Source: JAGPCK01 sp041675505
GTDB taxonomy: Bacteria; Bacteroidota; Bacteroidia; UKL13-3
Direction of reading: 5' to 3'
DNA length: 64,000 bases
Assembly: GCA_041675505.1 (NCBI GenBank)
Contig: JBAYTR010000001.1
Span: 1-64,000 of the forward strand
The position numbers and the translations under genes were made by a program. Position 1 is the first letter of the stretch, and the number at the start of each line of letters is the position of its first letter. The notes under the pieces are model-generated. The model ran no database searches. It saw only the letters and a list, made by a program, of their open reading frames with translations, and was not told the DNA's origin. Shown here in pieces: positions 25,970 through 33,207 of the stretch.

Positions 25970-26896
25970 CTACAACATCGAGTATACAATGCCTTCTTTA
26001 AGTGAGTAAGAAGAAGTTATCATCCGCTTAATAGCTGCATGAGTTAAAACAATGTCTATAAGGCAACTGGCAGCCACCATCATTTCTACCCTGAAATCAG
26101 CCAGTCCTTTCATTTGTTTACGTTCTGCTGTGGTTGATGTCAAAAGTATTTGATGAATCTTAAAATAATCTGTCAATTCCACTTCCTTACTGTGTTCTGA
26201 AAAAAAATTACACTCTTTGTTAGTGAGCTCTGCAATTAAATCCACCACAGATTCAAACGAACCTGCAGAACCTATTAATGTTGTTATTTTATGTTCTTCC
26301 AATTTCCCCCACAACTCACTTACCTCAGCTATCACATGGGTATAAAGTGCTGCCTTCTCTTCAGAGCCCATCGGGTCTTGTCGATGGTATTTTTCTATCA
26401 GTCGGGCTGCCCCTAAACGGTAACTGTGTTTCCAAAAAAGTGTGTGTTTATTCGCAATGATAAACTCTACGCTTCCGCCTCCAATGTCCATAATAAGGCA
26501 AGGTTCTTCTGTAAAAGGCATAGAGTGCCTTACTCCTTCACAAATAAAAACGGCTTCTTCCTCTCCGGTTATTGTGCCTATCTCAATCCCTGTTTTAGCC
26601 TTTACTTCCTCTATAAACTCCGGCCCGTTCGATGCATCACGAATGGCTGATGTTGCAAATGCCTTCACATTTTTTACCGCATATTTTTTTAGTTCATGAG
26701 CAAAAATGAGCAATGCACTTTGCCCCCTTTGGTAAGCTGCTTTCTCAATGAATCCTTTGTTGATGCCACCCTCGCCCAGTTTAACAGGTATTTGCAAACG
26801 TGATAACGGCTTTACCCCTTCATTACTGCACTCTACCACCAACAGGTGAAATGTGTTTGTTCCTAAATCCAATACTGCTGATATGTTTGCATTCAT
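25970..26896 (-). CDS. ppx: Ppx/GppA exopolyphosphatase
   Basis: 308 residues from ATG 26896; a longer frame up to 27058 would run antisense through the DUF2256 gene and adds a non-homologous N-terminus. ASKHA-fold motifs: 'ISAVLDLGTNTFHLLV' (phosphate 1), 'TGEEEAVFICEGV', 'LIMDIGGGSVEFII' (phosphate 2) and 'TTLIGSAGSFES' (adenosine). Short form lacking the C-terminal HD domain. It removes terminal phosphate from polyphosphate or hydrolyses pppGpp; the latter would link it to the Rel/SpoT gene 9 kb upstream. Confidence 0.92.
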   Translation of the reverse strand: MNANISAVLDLGTNTFHLLVVECSNEGVKPLSRLQIPVKLGEGGINKGFIEKAAYQRGQSALLIFAHELKKYAVKNVKAFATSAIRDASNGPEFIEEVKAKTGIEIGTITGEEEAVFICEGVRHSMPFTEEPCLIMDIGGGSVEFIIANKHTLFWKHSYRLGAARLIEKYHRQDPMGSEEKAALYTHVIAEVSELWGKLEEHKITTLIGSAGSFESVVDLIAELTNKECNFFSEHSKEVELTDYFKIHQILLTSTTAERKQMKGLADFRVEMMVAASCLIDIVLTHAAIKRMITSSYSLKEGIVYSML

Positions 26897-26941
26897 GCTA
26901 AACAAATTTCGTTCATTGCGTGTTAAAAGCATAATTCTTTT

Positions 26942-27079
26942 ATGAGAGGCATAAAAAAAGAACATCTGCCACAGAAAGTTTGTGCTTATTGCAACCGCCC
27001 CTTTACCTGGCACAAGAAATGGGAAAAGGTATGGAACAAAGTAAAATATTGCAGCCACACATGGAAAAAGAAAAGCTGA
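26942..27079 (+). CDS. DUF2256 zinc-ribbon-like mini-protein, last Cys replaced
   Basis: 45 residues read directly from the sequence: MRGIKKEHLPQKVCAYCNRP at the start, then 'FTWHKKWEKVWNKVKYCSH' and a Lys-rich end. The family pattern (HLPxKxCxxCxRPFxWRKKWxxxWxxVKYCSxxC) is matched almost throughout, so this is a DUF2256 protein. The fourth Cys expected three residues after 'YCS' is Trp (codon TGG, one base from TGC or TGT), so the putative zinc site has only three Cys plus a neighbouring His. The 3' end overlaps the DUF429 start by 19 bases. Function of the family unknown. Confidence 0.82.
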   Translation: MRGIKKEHLPQKVCAYCNRPFTWHKKWEKVWNKVKYCSHTWKKKS

Positions 27080-27663
27080 TACATGCGGGCGTTGACTTTG
27101 GCAGTAAGCTAGGCGGCACTACGGTTATTTGTTATGCAGCCGAAAGCGGAAAAATCAATTTCCTTGCATCTGCCAAAAAACAAGATGCTGATGAGATGTT
27201 GTGTGATTTCTTCGCCTCCTCCCGCATCTCACTTATTTGCCTTGATGCCCCGCTTTCTTTACCCGCAGCTTACAAAGACCCTTATGCGTCTGAAGATTAT
27301 TTTTACCGCAAAGCTGACAAAACGCTTAGGGCCATGTCACCACTTTTTCTTGGTGGGTTAACTGCACGAGCCATGCAACTTAAACACCGGTTAAATCAGT
27401 CGGGCAAAGAGGTTATTGAGGCCTACCCTGCTGCTTTGGCCAAGCATCTGAAATTGAAAGAACGTGGTTACAAAGAAGGAAATACACAATTAGCTGAACT
27501 TGCTCAAGAGTTGAGTGAAAAGTATGCACTGAATCTGAACATAAAAGAATTAAGCACCTGGCATCATTTCGACTCACTGCTGTGTTACATCAGCGGGTTG
27601 CGCTACCTGAATGCAGAGCATATTGCAGTTGGCGATGAACAGGAAGGAATGATTCATTACTAA
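27061..27663 (+). CDS. DUF429 family (RNase H-fold, predicted nuclease)
   Basis: 200 residues from ATG 27061. The N-terminal 'HAGVDFGSKLGGTTVICY' gives the first acidic strand (Asp14 region). 'SLICLDAPLSLP' holds the second Asp, and 'VIEAYPAALAKHLKL' and 'HHFDSLLCYISGLRYL' are the later conserved blocks with an acidic residue. This is the layout of DUF429, an RNase H-like predicted nuclease family without an established substrate. A longer reading from 26980 is out of step with the DUF2256 overlap and unsupported. It is coupled to DUF2256 upstream, and fluC follows 35 bases later. Confidence 0.78.
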   Translation: MEKEKLIHAGVDFGSKLGGTTVICYAAESGKINFLASAKKQDADEMLCDFFASSRISLICLDAPLSLPAAYKDPYASEDYFYRKADKTLRAMSPLFLGGLTARAMQLKHRLNQSGKEVIEAYPAALAKHLKLKERGYKEGNTQLAELAQELSEKYALNLNIKELSTWHHFDSLLCYISGLRYLNAEHIAVGDEQEGMIHY

Positions 27664-27698
27664 CCCCTGAAATCGTCTGAAAAACTTATCTTAGCAGC

Positions 27699-28067
27699 AT
27701 GAATCAGTTGCTATGGGTGGCGCTAGGAGGTGCCTTGGGATCTGTTGCCCGATATGGCGTATCGCAGTGGATGGGTGTGCGTGAAGCACCGCAGTTTCCC
27801 TGGCATACGTTCAGCATTAATGTAGCCGGATGTCTGCTTATTGGTTTGGTATGGGCACTTATGCAAAAACAAATTCTTGACCCCTCACTTCGTTTTTTTC
27901 TGATCACAGGCATTCTTGGCGGCTTTACTACTTTCTCTGCCTTCGGGCTGGAGACTTTCCAACTCTTTCAGGCAAAACAATACTTAACCGCTATTAGTTA
28001 TGTTGCGTTGAGTAATGTGGCCGGCATTGCTGTGCTATTTATCGGGTATAAGCTCTCAGGCTCATGA
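27699..28067 (+). CDS. fluC: Fluoride exporter FluC/CrcB
   Basis: 122 residues with four hydrophobic helices. Diagnostic motifs are 'GGALGSVARYGVSQW', 'FSINVAGCLLIG' (pore Asn) and 'GGFTTFSAFGLE' (central sodium site and Phe box). FluC forms antiparallel dimers that let fluoride leave the cell. The 35-base gap upstream is too short for a fluoride riboswitch and none is seen. The stop overlaps the rsgA ATG (ATGA), indicating coupled translation. Confidence 0.95.
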   Translation: MNQLLWVALGGALGSVARYGVSQWMGVREAPQFPWHTFSINVAGCLLIGLVWALMQKQILDPSLRFFLITGILGGFTTFSAFGLETFQLFQAKQYLTAISYVALSNVAGIAVLFIGYKLSGS

Positions 28068-28987
28068 TGCAGGGAGTTGTAACGAAATCAACCGGAAGCT
28101 GGTACACCGTTTTATTTAAAGACGGCCGACACATGGAGTGCCGCTTAAAAGGTAAGTTTCGGTTAGATGGCATTAAACACACCAACCCCATTGCAGTAGG
28201 CGACAAAGTAACCGTAGAACAGGAACCCGATAAGGATACCGGACTGATTGTAAAACTTACCAACCGGCACAATTACATCATCCGTAAATCGAATAACCTC
28301 TCCAAACAAACGCAGGTACTGGCCGCAAACATGGATCAGGCAATGCTTATTGTAACGCTATTTTTCCCGCGCACCAGTTCAGGATTTATGGACCGTTTTC
28401 TGGTAACTGCCGAGGCTTATCATATTCCAGTTACCATTGTATTCAATAAAATTGATTTGCACGAAGAAGAGGCACTCACCATTTTAGCACAGTATGAAAA
28501 ATTGTACCAATCTTTAGGCTATAAAACGTTGCGCACATCTGCTGCAAAACGCTTTGGTATTGATGAGTTCCAACAGGTATTAAAAGATAAAACTACTTTG
28601 CTGGCTGGCCATTCCGGTGTAGGTAAATCATCGCTGATAAATTGCATCAATCCAGAAATTGCACAACGTGTGGGAGCTGTTTCCAACTACTCGGAAAAAG
28701 GGATGCACACTACCACGTTTGCTGAGATGTTTGAACTATTGCCCGGGACATTTATTATTGACACACCCGGTATAAAAGATTTGGGGTTGGTAGATATTAA
28801 AGAGCAGGAACTCTCCCACTATTTCCCTGAAATGCGCGAACTGATTAACGAGTGCCGCTTCAACAATTGCAAACACCTGAACGAGCCCGGATGTGCCGTT
28901 TTGCGCGCACTGGAAGAAGGACACATTGATGAGGAGCGTTACATCAATTACCTGAGCATGCTTCGCAACGAAGACATCCACCATTAA
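28064..28987 (+). CDS. rsgA: RsgA small-subunit ribosome-maturation GTPase
   Basis: 307 residues. An OB fold at the N-terminus precedes a circularly permuted GTPase: G4 'VFNKIDL' first, then G1 'LLAGHSGVGKSSLI' and G3 'IDTPGIKDLG'. A C-terminal zinc finger follows ('CRFNNCKHLNEPGCAV'). RsgA checks late 30S assembly and is inhibited by (p)ppGpp. ATG 28064 and 28067 are tandem; the first overlaps the fluC stop. Confidence 0.96.
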   Translation: MMQGVVTKSTGSWYTVLFKDGRHMECRLKGKFRLDGIKHTNPIAVGDKVTVEQEPDKDTGLIVKLTNRHNYIIRKSNNLSKQTQVLAANMDQAMLIVTLFFPRTSSGFMDRFLVTAEAYHIPVTIVFNKIDLHEEEALTILAQYEKLYQSLGYKTLRTSAAKRFGIDEFQQVLKDKTTLLAGHSGVGKSSLINCINPEIAQRVGAVSNYSEKGMHTTTFAEMFELLPGTFIIDTPGIKDLGLVDIKEQELSHYFPEMRELINECRFNNCKHLNEPGCAVLRALEEGHIDEERYINYLSMLRNEDIHH

Positions 28988-28996
28988 TTTGAACAC

Positions 28997-29449
28997 ATGC
29001 GGGTAGTTATTCAACGGGTAAAAAAAGCAGCAGTGAGTATAGAAGAAAAAGTATACTCCTCTATCAAAAACGGGTTGATGATACTGGTGGGTATTGAAGA
29101 AGCAGATACGCTCGAAGATGCCGAATGGTTGTGCAGTAAAATAAGTAACCTGCGCATTTTTGCTGATGAGCAAGGTGTGATGAACAAAAGCATCAAAGAC
29201 AGCAACGGAGAAATTCTTTTGGTGAGCCAGTTTACCTTACATGCTTCTACTAAAAAAGGCAACCGCCCTTCTTACATCAAAGCAGCCCGACCGGAAAAAG
29301 CTATTCCCTTATACGAACAACTTATTTCCCTGCTACAAAAAGAACTGAACAAAACTATTGCCACAGGAAAGTTTGGTGCCGATATGCAGGTAGAACTGAT
29401 TAATGACGGACCGGTAACTATTTTGATGGATACGAAAAATAAAGAATAA
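28997..29449 (+). CDS. dtd: D-aminoacyl-tRNA deacylase
   Basis: 150 residues, family length. The N-terminal MRVVIQRVKKAAVSI, the cross-subunit 'LLVSQFTLHAST' (SQFTL, catalytic Thr) and the C-terminal 'ELINDGPVTILMDT' (GP-containing NxGPVT motif) are all intact. DTD removes D-amino acids and glycine mischarged on tRNA. It starts 10 bases after rsgA in the same operon. Confidence 0.97.
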   Translation: MRVVIQRVKKAAVSIEEKVYSSIKNGLMILVGIEEADTLEDAEWLCSKISNLRIFADEQGVMNKSIKDSNGEILLVSQFTLHASTKKGNRPSYIKAARPEKAIPLYEQLISLLQKELNKTIATGKFGADMQVELINDGPVTILMDTKNKE

Positions 29450-29488
29450 ATGTGTTTAGGTGTTTAAGTGAATTTAATTGCAAAGAAT

Positions 29489-29815
29489 ATGACTATACAG
29501 GAAGCCCAGCAAACGGTTGACCAATGGATAAAAACTACCGGAGTGCGTTATTTTAATGAACTCACCAACACGGCTATTTTAATGGAAGAAGTGGGTGAAG
29601 TAGCGCGTATAATGGCCCGCCAATACGGGGAGCAATCTTTTAAGGCCAGCGATAAAGATGTAAACCTGGCCGATGAAATGGCGGATGTATTGTGGGTGCT
29701 GCTGTGCTTAGCCAACCAAACGGGTGTTGACCTTACAGATGCCCTTCAAAAAAACTTAGACAAAAAAACTAAACGTGATGCTACAAGGCATCAGGAAAAT
29801 GAGAAGTTGAAGTAA
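29489..29815 (+). CDS. MazG-like nucleotide pyrophosphohydrolase
   Basis: 108 residues from ATG 29489; GTG 29468 is a weaker alternative. The all-alpha NTP pyrophosphatase motif is seen as 'LMEEVGEVARIMAR' (ExxE) and 'LADEMADVLWVLLC' (ExxD), the magnesium ligands of the MazG/dUTPase superfamily. It hydrolyses non-canonical NTPs to NMPs; the substrate is not predictable. Last gene of the DUF2256-to-MazG run; it faces the convergent Shedu-like gene 13 bases away. Confidence 0.9.
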   Translation: MTIQEAQQTVDQWIKTTGVRYFNELTNTAILMEEVGEVARIMARQYGEQSFKASDKDVNLADEMADVLWVLLCLANQTGVDLTDALQKNLDKKTKRDATRHQENEKLK

Positions 29816-29827
29816 GGTTTGCATCTG

Positions 29828-31003
29828 TTACACAGACAACCTTAATAAGCGATTATAATACTCCTCTACCGAAGCTATCATTTGGTCATGAGTAACGAGG
29901 TTAATAGTTTTATAGTGCTTTTCTATCTGCCTAAGAAAATAATCTGTAAGATTATTTTCAAGACCTATTATTAGATCAACTTGAAGCTTTTCACCATAGA
30001 TATTTTGGAAGCTGTCTTCATAATTGGATACTTGATGCAAAGCTTTCCCTGTGTAAAAGCTAAAATTTTCATGACGCCTCGGATTTCCTTCAAACGTAAT
30101 GTTGTGCCTTTTTATCTCAGTAATTGAAGTATTCGTGTATCCGGGGAACGAAGCAGAAAGTACGTAATCAGGAATATGATATGTGAAGTGATCGCGGTTT
30201 ACATATACTCTTCGCTCATATGTTTTCCTTGAGTATGTATCTCTAGTTAAGACAAATGGAAATTGATTGTAAAAAGCATGTTGTACCTGTCTCTCGTAAG
30301 CCCTCCCAAAATATCTGACGCGGCCAGAAATAATTTTGCTGTATTTTTCTAAAGCCTGTTCTGCCTGTCCGATTCGACTGCTTTGGAACCAATCATACTT
30401 AGGAAACTTAGGTGATTGAATGAACTCTTTTGAAACAACCTTTGTTTTTGTAAGGTAATATGATGAGTTGGCAGAAGTACTTTTATAATCAGAGACTATT
30501 GAAACAAAACTCCTGTCATGAAGTCTGAGTTTGTTAATATCAATACCCAAACTATGGGATATGTCATTTAGGATTGCACCCCTCCAGTCTTTTACCAACT
30601 GATTGCTATATTTAAAGAGTCTATCATCATTTGCATTATCTGTGAGGGGTAAGGTCGCACTATAAAGCGAACTAGAATTATAATGTCTTTCAATTCCTTC
30701 TTTAAACAAAATAACAGGGATAGAGGACAACCGAAAGTTGAAATCTGAAAATGAACCATTACAGGATCTAATCCAATCACACAGATTATTTTGATGCCTA
30801 TTCAAATCTATTGTATCATCAACTATTATTAAATCTAAATGCTGTTTTTTACTTTTATTCTGAACCTGATTTTCTATAAAGTTAATTGCCTCATTTACTG
30901 TTGCGACCTGAACAATATTTTCTCTGCATGTAAGACCTGACCCAACAATCAACTTAACTACCCTCTCACGATAGAAGACCCCTCCAACTAATAGTATTTT
31001 CAT
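29828..31003 (-). CDS. Receiver-like domain fused to Shedu/DUF4263-type nuclease
   Basis: 391 residues from ATG 31003; a GTG at 31054 lies upstream of the TATATTTG promoter box and is rejected. Residues 1-120 look like a two-component receiver. Strand 1 MKILLVGG lacks the usual acidic pair, strand 3 LDLIIVDDTID keeps Asp62/63, and strand 4 'IPVILF' lacks the Thr/Ser. From about residue 235 a PD-(D/E)xK nuclease core appears: Glu237 in a helix, 'HIPDYVLS' with Asp279, 'SITEIKRHN' with Glu296 and Lys298, and Gln324 in 'ALHQVSNYEDSF'. This order matches the Shedu (SduA, DUF4263) anti-phage nuclease. The gene interrupts two housekeeping runs and is AT-rich. Phage defence is an inference. Confidence 0.68.
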   Translation of the reverse strand: MKILLVGGVFYRERVVKLIVGSGLTCRENIVQVATVNEAINFIENQVQNKSKKQHLDLIIVDDTIDLNRHQNNLCDWIRSCNGSFSDFNFRLSSIPVILFKEGIERHYNSSSLYSATLPLTDNANDDRLFKYSNQLVKDWRGAILNDISHSLGIDINKLRLHDRSFVSIVSDYKSTSANSSYYLTKTKVVSKEFIQSPKFPKYDWFQSSRIGQAEQALEKYSKIISGRVRYFGRAYERQVQHAFYNQFPFVLTRDTYSRKTYERRVYVNRDHFTYHIPDYVLSASFPGYTNTSITEIKRHNITFEGNPRRHENFSFYTGKALHQVSNYEDSFQNIYGEKLQVDLIIGLENNLTDYFLRQIEKHYKTINLVTHDQMIASVEEYYNRLLRLSV

Positions 31004-31022
31004 ATACTGTACCTTATTAAGA

Positions 31023-31030
31023 CAAATATA
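31023..31030 (-). promoter_or_regulatory. -7 box TATATTTG of the Shedu-like gene
   Basis: Exact TAnnTTTG match on the minus strand, 19 bases before ATG 31003. It fixes the start codon choice. No good -33 element. Confidence 0.5.
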
Positions 31031-31079
31031 CTGATTATCAAGGCAAAAATCCACATATTTTTATACTTACGCCCTCTCT

Positions 31080-31206
31080 CTAAACTAAGTCTGTAATTAA
31101 GGGCACCACACGGGTGAGACTTCCGCTTCGCTGTGGGTCGTATCGTCACTAAACACTCTTGGGGCTTAACTTCCGCACCGAGGGGCTATACCCCTCGCAT
31201 TTTTTA
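31080..31206 (+). other. GC-rich structured intergenic element, possible ncRNA
   Basis: The 297 bases between the Shedu-like gene and comB hold no plausible reading frame. A block of about 125 bases is clearly richer in G and C than its surroundings. It contains CCACA...TGTGG closing an inner hairpin, two copies of ACTTCCGC (about 60 bases apart), and a final perfect hairpin CGAGGGG-CTATA-CCCCTCG followed by CATTTTTT. On the plus strand this looks like an intrinsic terminator, yet no plus-strand gene precedes it. It may be a small RNA or the relic of a mobile repeat. I do not recognise the family. Confidence 0.4.
31179..31206 (+). terminator. Intrinsic terminator-like hairpin
   Basis: 7-bp stem CGAGGGG/CCCCTCG, loop CTATA, then CATTTTTT. 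Oriented on the plus strand although the adjacent genes are on the minus strand. Confidence 0.6.
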
Positions 31207-31300
31207 GACCGTCCATTCAGGGCTTTATATGTAAGAAAAATCACTAAGGGCCTTATTTCACATTAAGCCAACAGCTACTTTTGAAGTTAATACAAGGCAC

Positions 31301-32023
31301 CTAAGCCCTTCCCGGCAGTTCCATTTTTATGAGGTAATCACCTTCTAAAACGGGTATGGAACTGTATATACTTTGCTGCATGCAAAACTCTATATCACGT
31401 TCAATGTGTAGTGCTTTAAAACGATGTGCGTGCGATGATTTGAGTATGTATTTGTACAAATCAACTTTTGCTAACTCATATAAATCCTGAGCTGCAATGG
31501 CTGCATCACTCATGGTAGCAAAATGTTCGTGCGTATGCCAGGCCACGGCACCGGCAAAAAGGGTATCTTCTAAATTAAATTTGTTCTTCCAGCCGGCACA
31601 CAACAACACTACATCGCGGTTTTGCGTGATGAGCCATTCGCACAAAGATTTCAAATTCAAAAATGAACCAATTACTAGCTGGTGAGCATGCCGGGCATGT
31701 TGTATAGCATAAGTACCGTTGGTGGTAGTAATGGCCAGTTTTTTTCCTTTGAGTTTTTCATCCAGGTAACTGAAGGGAGAATTGCCTATGTCAAATCCTT
31801 CCACCACCATGCCGTCACGCTCAGCGGCACATACAAAACCTTTGAACTGGTAAGTGGCACATTCTTCGGGTGTGCTTACCGGAAGAATGGCCTCCACACC
31901 TGTTTCAAAAGCCACACACATGGATGATGTTGCGCGCAGTATATCTATCACCACCACAATTTTACCCTCTATCTGGTAGAGTGGTAACATGGCGGGTGTT
32001 AACACTACGTCAAGGTTATACAT
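31301..32023 (-). CDS. comB: 2-phosphosulfolactate phosphatase (ComB family)
   Basis: 240 residues. ComB motifs: 'VVVIDILRATSSMCVAFETG' with the metal-binding Asp and Arg, 'AAERDGMVVEGFDIGNSP', 'LAITTTNGT' and 'LLCAGWKNKFNLEDTLFAGA'. The enzyme dephosphorylates 2-phosphosulfolactate in coenzyme M biosynthesis; bacteria without methanogenesis use it for other sulfonates. In Bacteroidota a link to sulfonolipid precursors is possible but unproven. gcvT lies 28 bases upstream on the same strand. Confidence 0.88.
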   Translation of the reverse strand: MYNLDVVLTPAMLPLYQIEGKIVVVIDILRATSSMCVAFETGVEAILPVSTPEECATYQFKGFVCAAERDGMVVEGFDIGNSPFSYLDEKLKGKKLAITTTNGTYAIQHARHAHQLVIGSFLNLKSLCEWLITQNRDVVLLCAGWKNKFNLEDTLFAGAVAWHTHEHFATMSDAAIAAQDLYELAKVDLYKYILKSSHAHRFKALHIERDIEFCMQQSIYSSIPVLEGDYLIKMELPGRA

Positions 32024-32051
32024 GTGCAGGTGGTTAAGTTTCAGTTAAAAA

Positions 32052-33149
32052 TTACTTCTGAATAAAAGGAAGTTTAACCACTTTCGCTTTAATGGATTGC
32101 TCGCGAATGCTGATAAAAATTTCAGTGTCTGCTTTGGCAAACTCAGTTTTTACGTAGCCCATGCCTATGGCTTTACCCAAAGTAGGTGATTGTGTACCTG
32201 AGGTTACTTCTCCTATTTCATTTCCTGTGGCATCTACAATTTTGTAGTGCTGGCGAGGAATACCGCGGTCAATCATTTCAAAGCCTACCAGTTTCTTTTG
32301 TACGCCTTGCTCTTTTAACTGCTTGTGGTAATCGCTCTTGGTAAAATCCTTGGTGAATTTGGTTATCCAACCTAAACCTGCTTCAATGGGTGAAGTGGTA
32401 TCGTCAATATCATGACCATACAGGCAGAAACCCATTTCTAAACGCAGGGTGTCGCGTGCACCCAATCCGCAAGGCAGAATGTTAAACTCTTCTCCGGCTT
32501 CCATTACGGCATCCCACAATTTGCGCGCATCAGCGTTAGCTACGTATAATTCAAACCCTCCTGCTCCGGTGTATCCTGTATTGGAAATAATTACACCTTC
32601 AATACCGGCCATAGTGCCCATGGTGAATGTGTAGTATTCCATAACACTCAGGTCAACGTTGGTAAGTTTCTGTAAAGCTTTAATGGCATTAGGTCCCTGA
32701 ACAGCCAAAAGCGACATACCGTCACTCATGTCTACCATTTCAACACCATAGGTATTGTGTTTCGAAATCCAGTCCCAGTCTTTTTGGATATTGCCGGCAT
32801 TTACCACCAGGTAATACTCATTTTCTTTCCATCGGTAAACTAACAAATCGTCAACTATACCACCTTCATTGTTAGGCAGGCAACTGTACTGTACTTTACC
32901 GTCAGTAAGTTTTGAGGCATCGTTGCTGGTTACTGCCTGAATAAGGTCCAATGCTTTTTCACCCTTCAACATAAATTCACCCATGTGGCTCACATCAAAC
33001 ACACCTACTGAGTTTCTTACTGCATGGTGCTCCTGAATAAGATTGGTATACAACACAGGCATATTAAAACCTGCAAACGGAACCATTTTGGCTCCCAGTG
33101 AAGAATGTAAATCAGTTAATGCTGTTGTTTTCAGTGCTGTTGTGCTCAT
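32052..33149 (-). CDS. gcvT: Glycine cleavage system T protein (aminomethyltransferase)
   Basis: 365 residues. Signatures: 'LHSSLGAKMVPFAGFNMPV' near the N-terminus, 'GVFDVSHMGEF' with the folate-site Asp-His, 'SNTGYTGAGGFELY', 'CGLGARDTLRLEMGFCLYG' and the C-terminal beta barrel 'EIGEVTSGTQSPTLGKAIGMGYV'. It transfers the methylene unit from the H protein to tetrahydrofolate. gcvH and gcvP are not in the window. A promoter box TACTTTTG lies 25 bases upstream. Confidence 0.97.
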   Translation of the reverse strand: MSTTALKTTALTDLHSSLGAKMVPFAGFNMPVLYTNLIQEHHAVRNSVGVFDVSHMGEFMLKGEKALDLIQAVTSNDASKLTDGKVQYSCLPNNEGGIVDDLLVYRWKENEYYLVVNAGNIQKDWDWISKHNTYGVEMVDMSDGMSLLAVQGPNAIKALQKLTNVDLSVMEYYTFTMGTMAGIEGVIISNTGYTGAGGFELYVANADARKLWDAVMEAGEEFNILPCGLGARDTLRLEMGFCLYGHDIDDTTSPIEAGLGWITKFTKDFTKSDYHKQLKEQGVQKKLVGFEMIDRGIPRQHYKIVDATGNEIGEVTSGTQSPTLGKAIGMGYVKTEFAKADTEIFISIREQSIKAKVVKLPFIQK

Positions 33150-33174
33150 GAGTTTTGAATTATGTTTTGAACGT

Positions 33175-33182
33175 CAAAAGTA
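33175..33182 (-). promoter_or_regulatory. -7 box TACTTTTG of gcvT
   Basis: Exact TAnnTTTG match on the minus strand, 25 bases before ATG 33149. Probably drives gcvT-comB. No clear -33 TTTG. Confidence 0.5.
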
Positions 33183-33207
33183 CTGAAAAAAAGAAAAAGA
33201 TAGGCCT

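Noticed and set aside
26897..27058. N-terminal extension of ppx up to 27058 on the minus strand.
   Set aside because: It lies antisense to the well-supported DUF2256 gene and adds a hydrophobic stretch foreign to Ppx; the family start MNANISAVLDLG is at 26896.
27664..27698. Fluoride riboswitch ahead of fluC.
   Set aside because: Only 35 bases separate the genes and no riboswitch core is present.
31141..31206. Fragment of tmRNA or 6S RNA in the structured block.
   Set aside because: No tag-reading frame, no tRNA-like acceptor with T arm, and no 6S-type long closing stem could be found.
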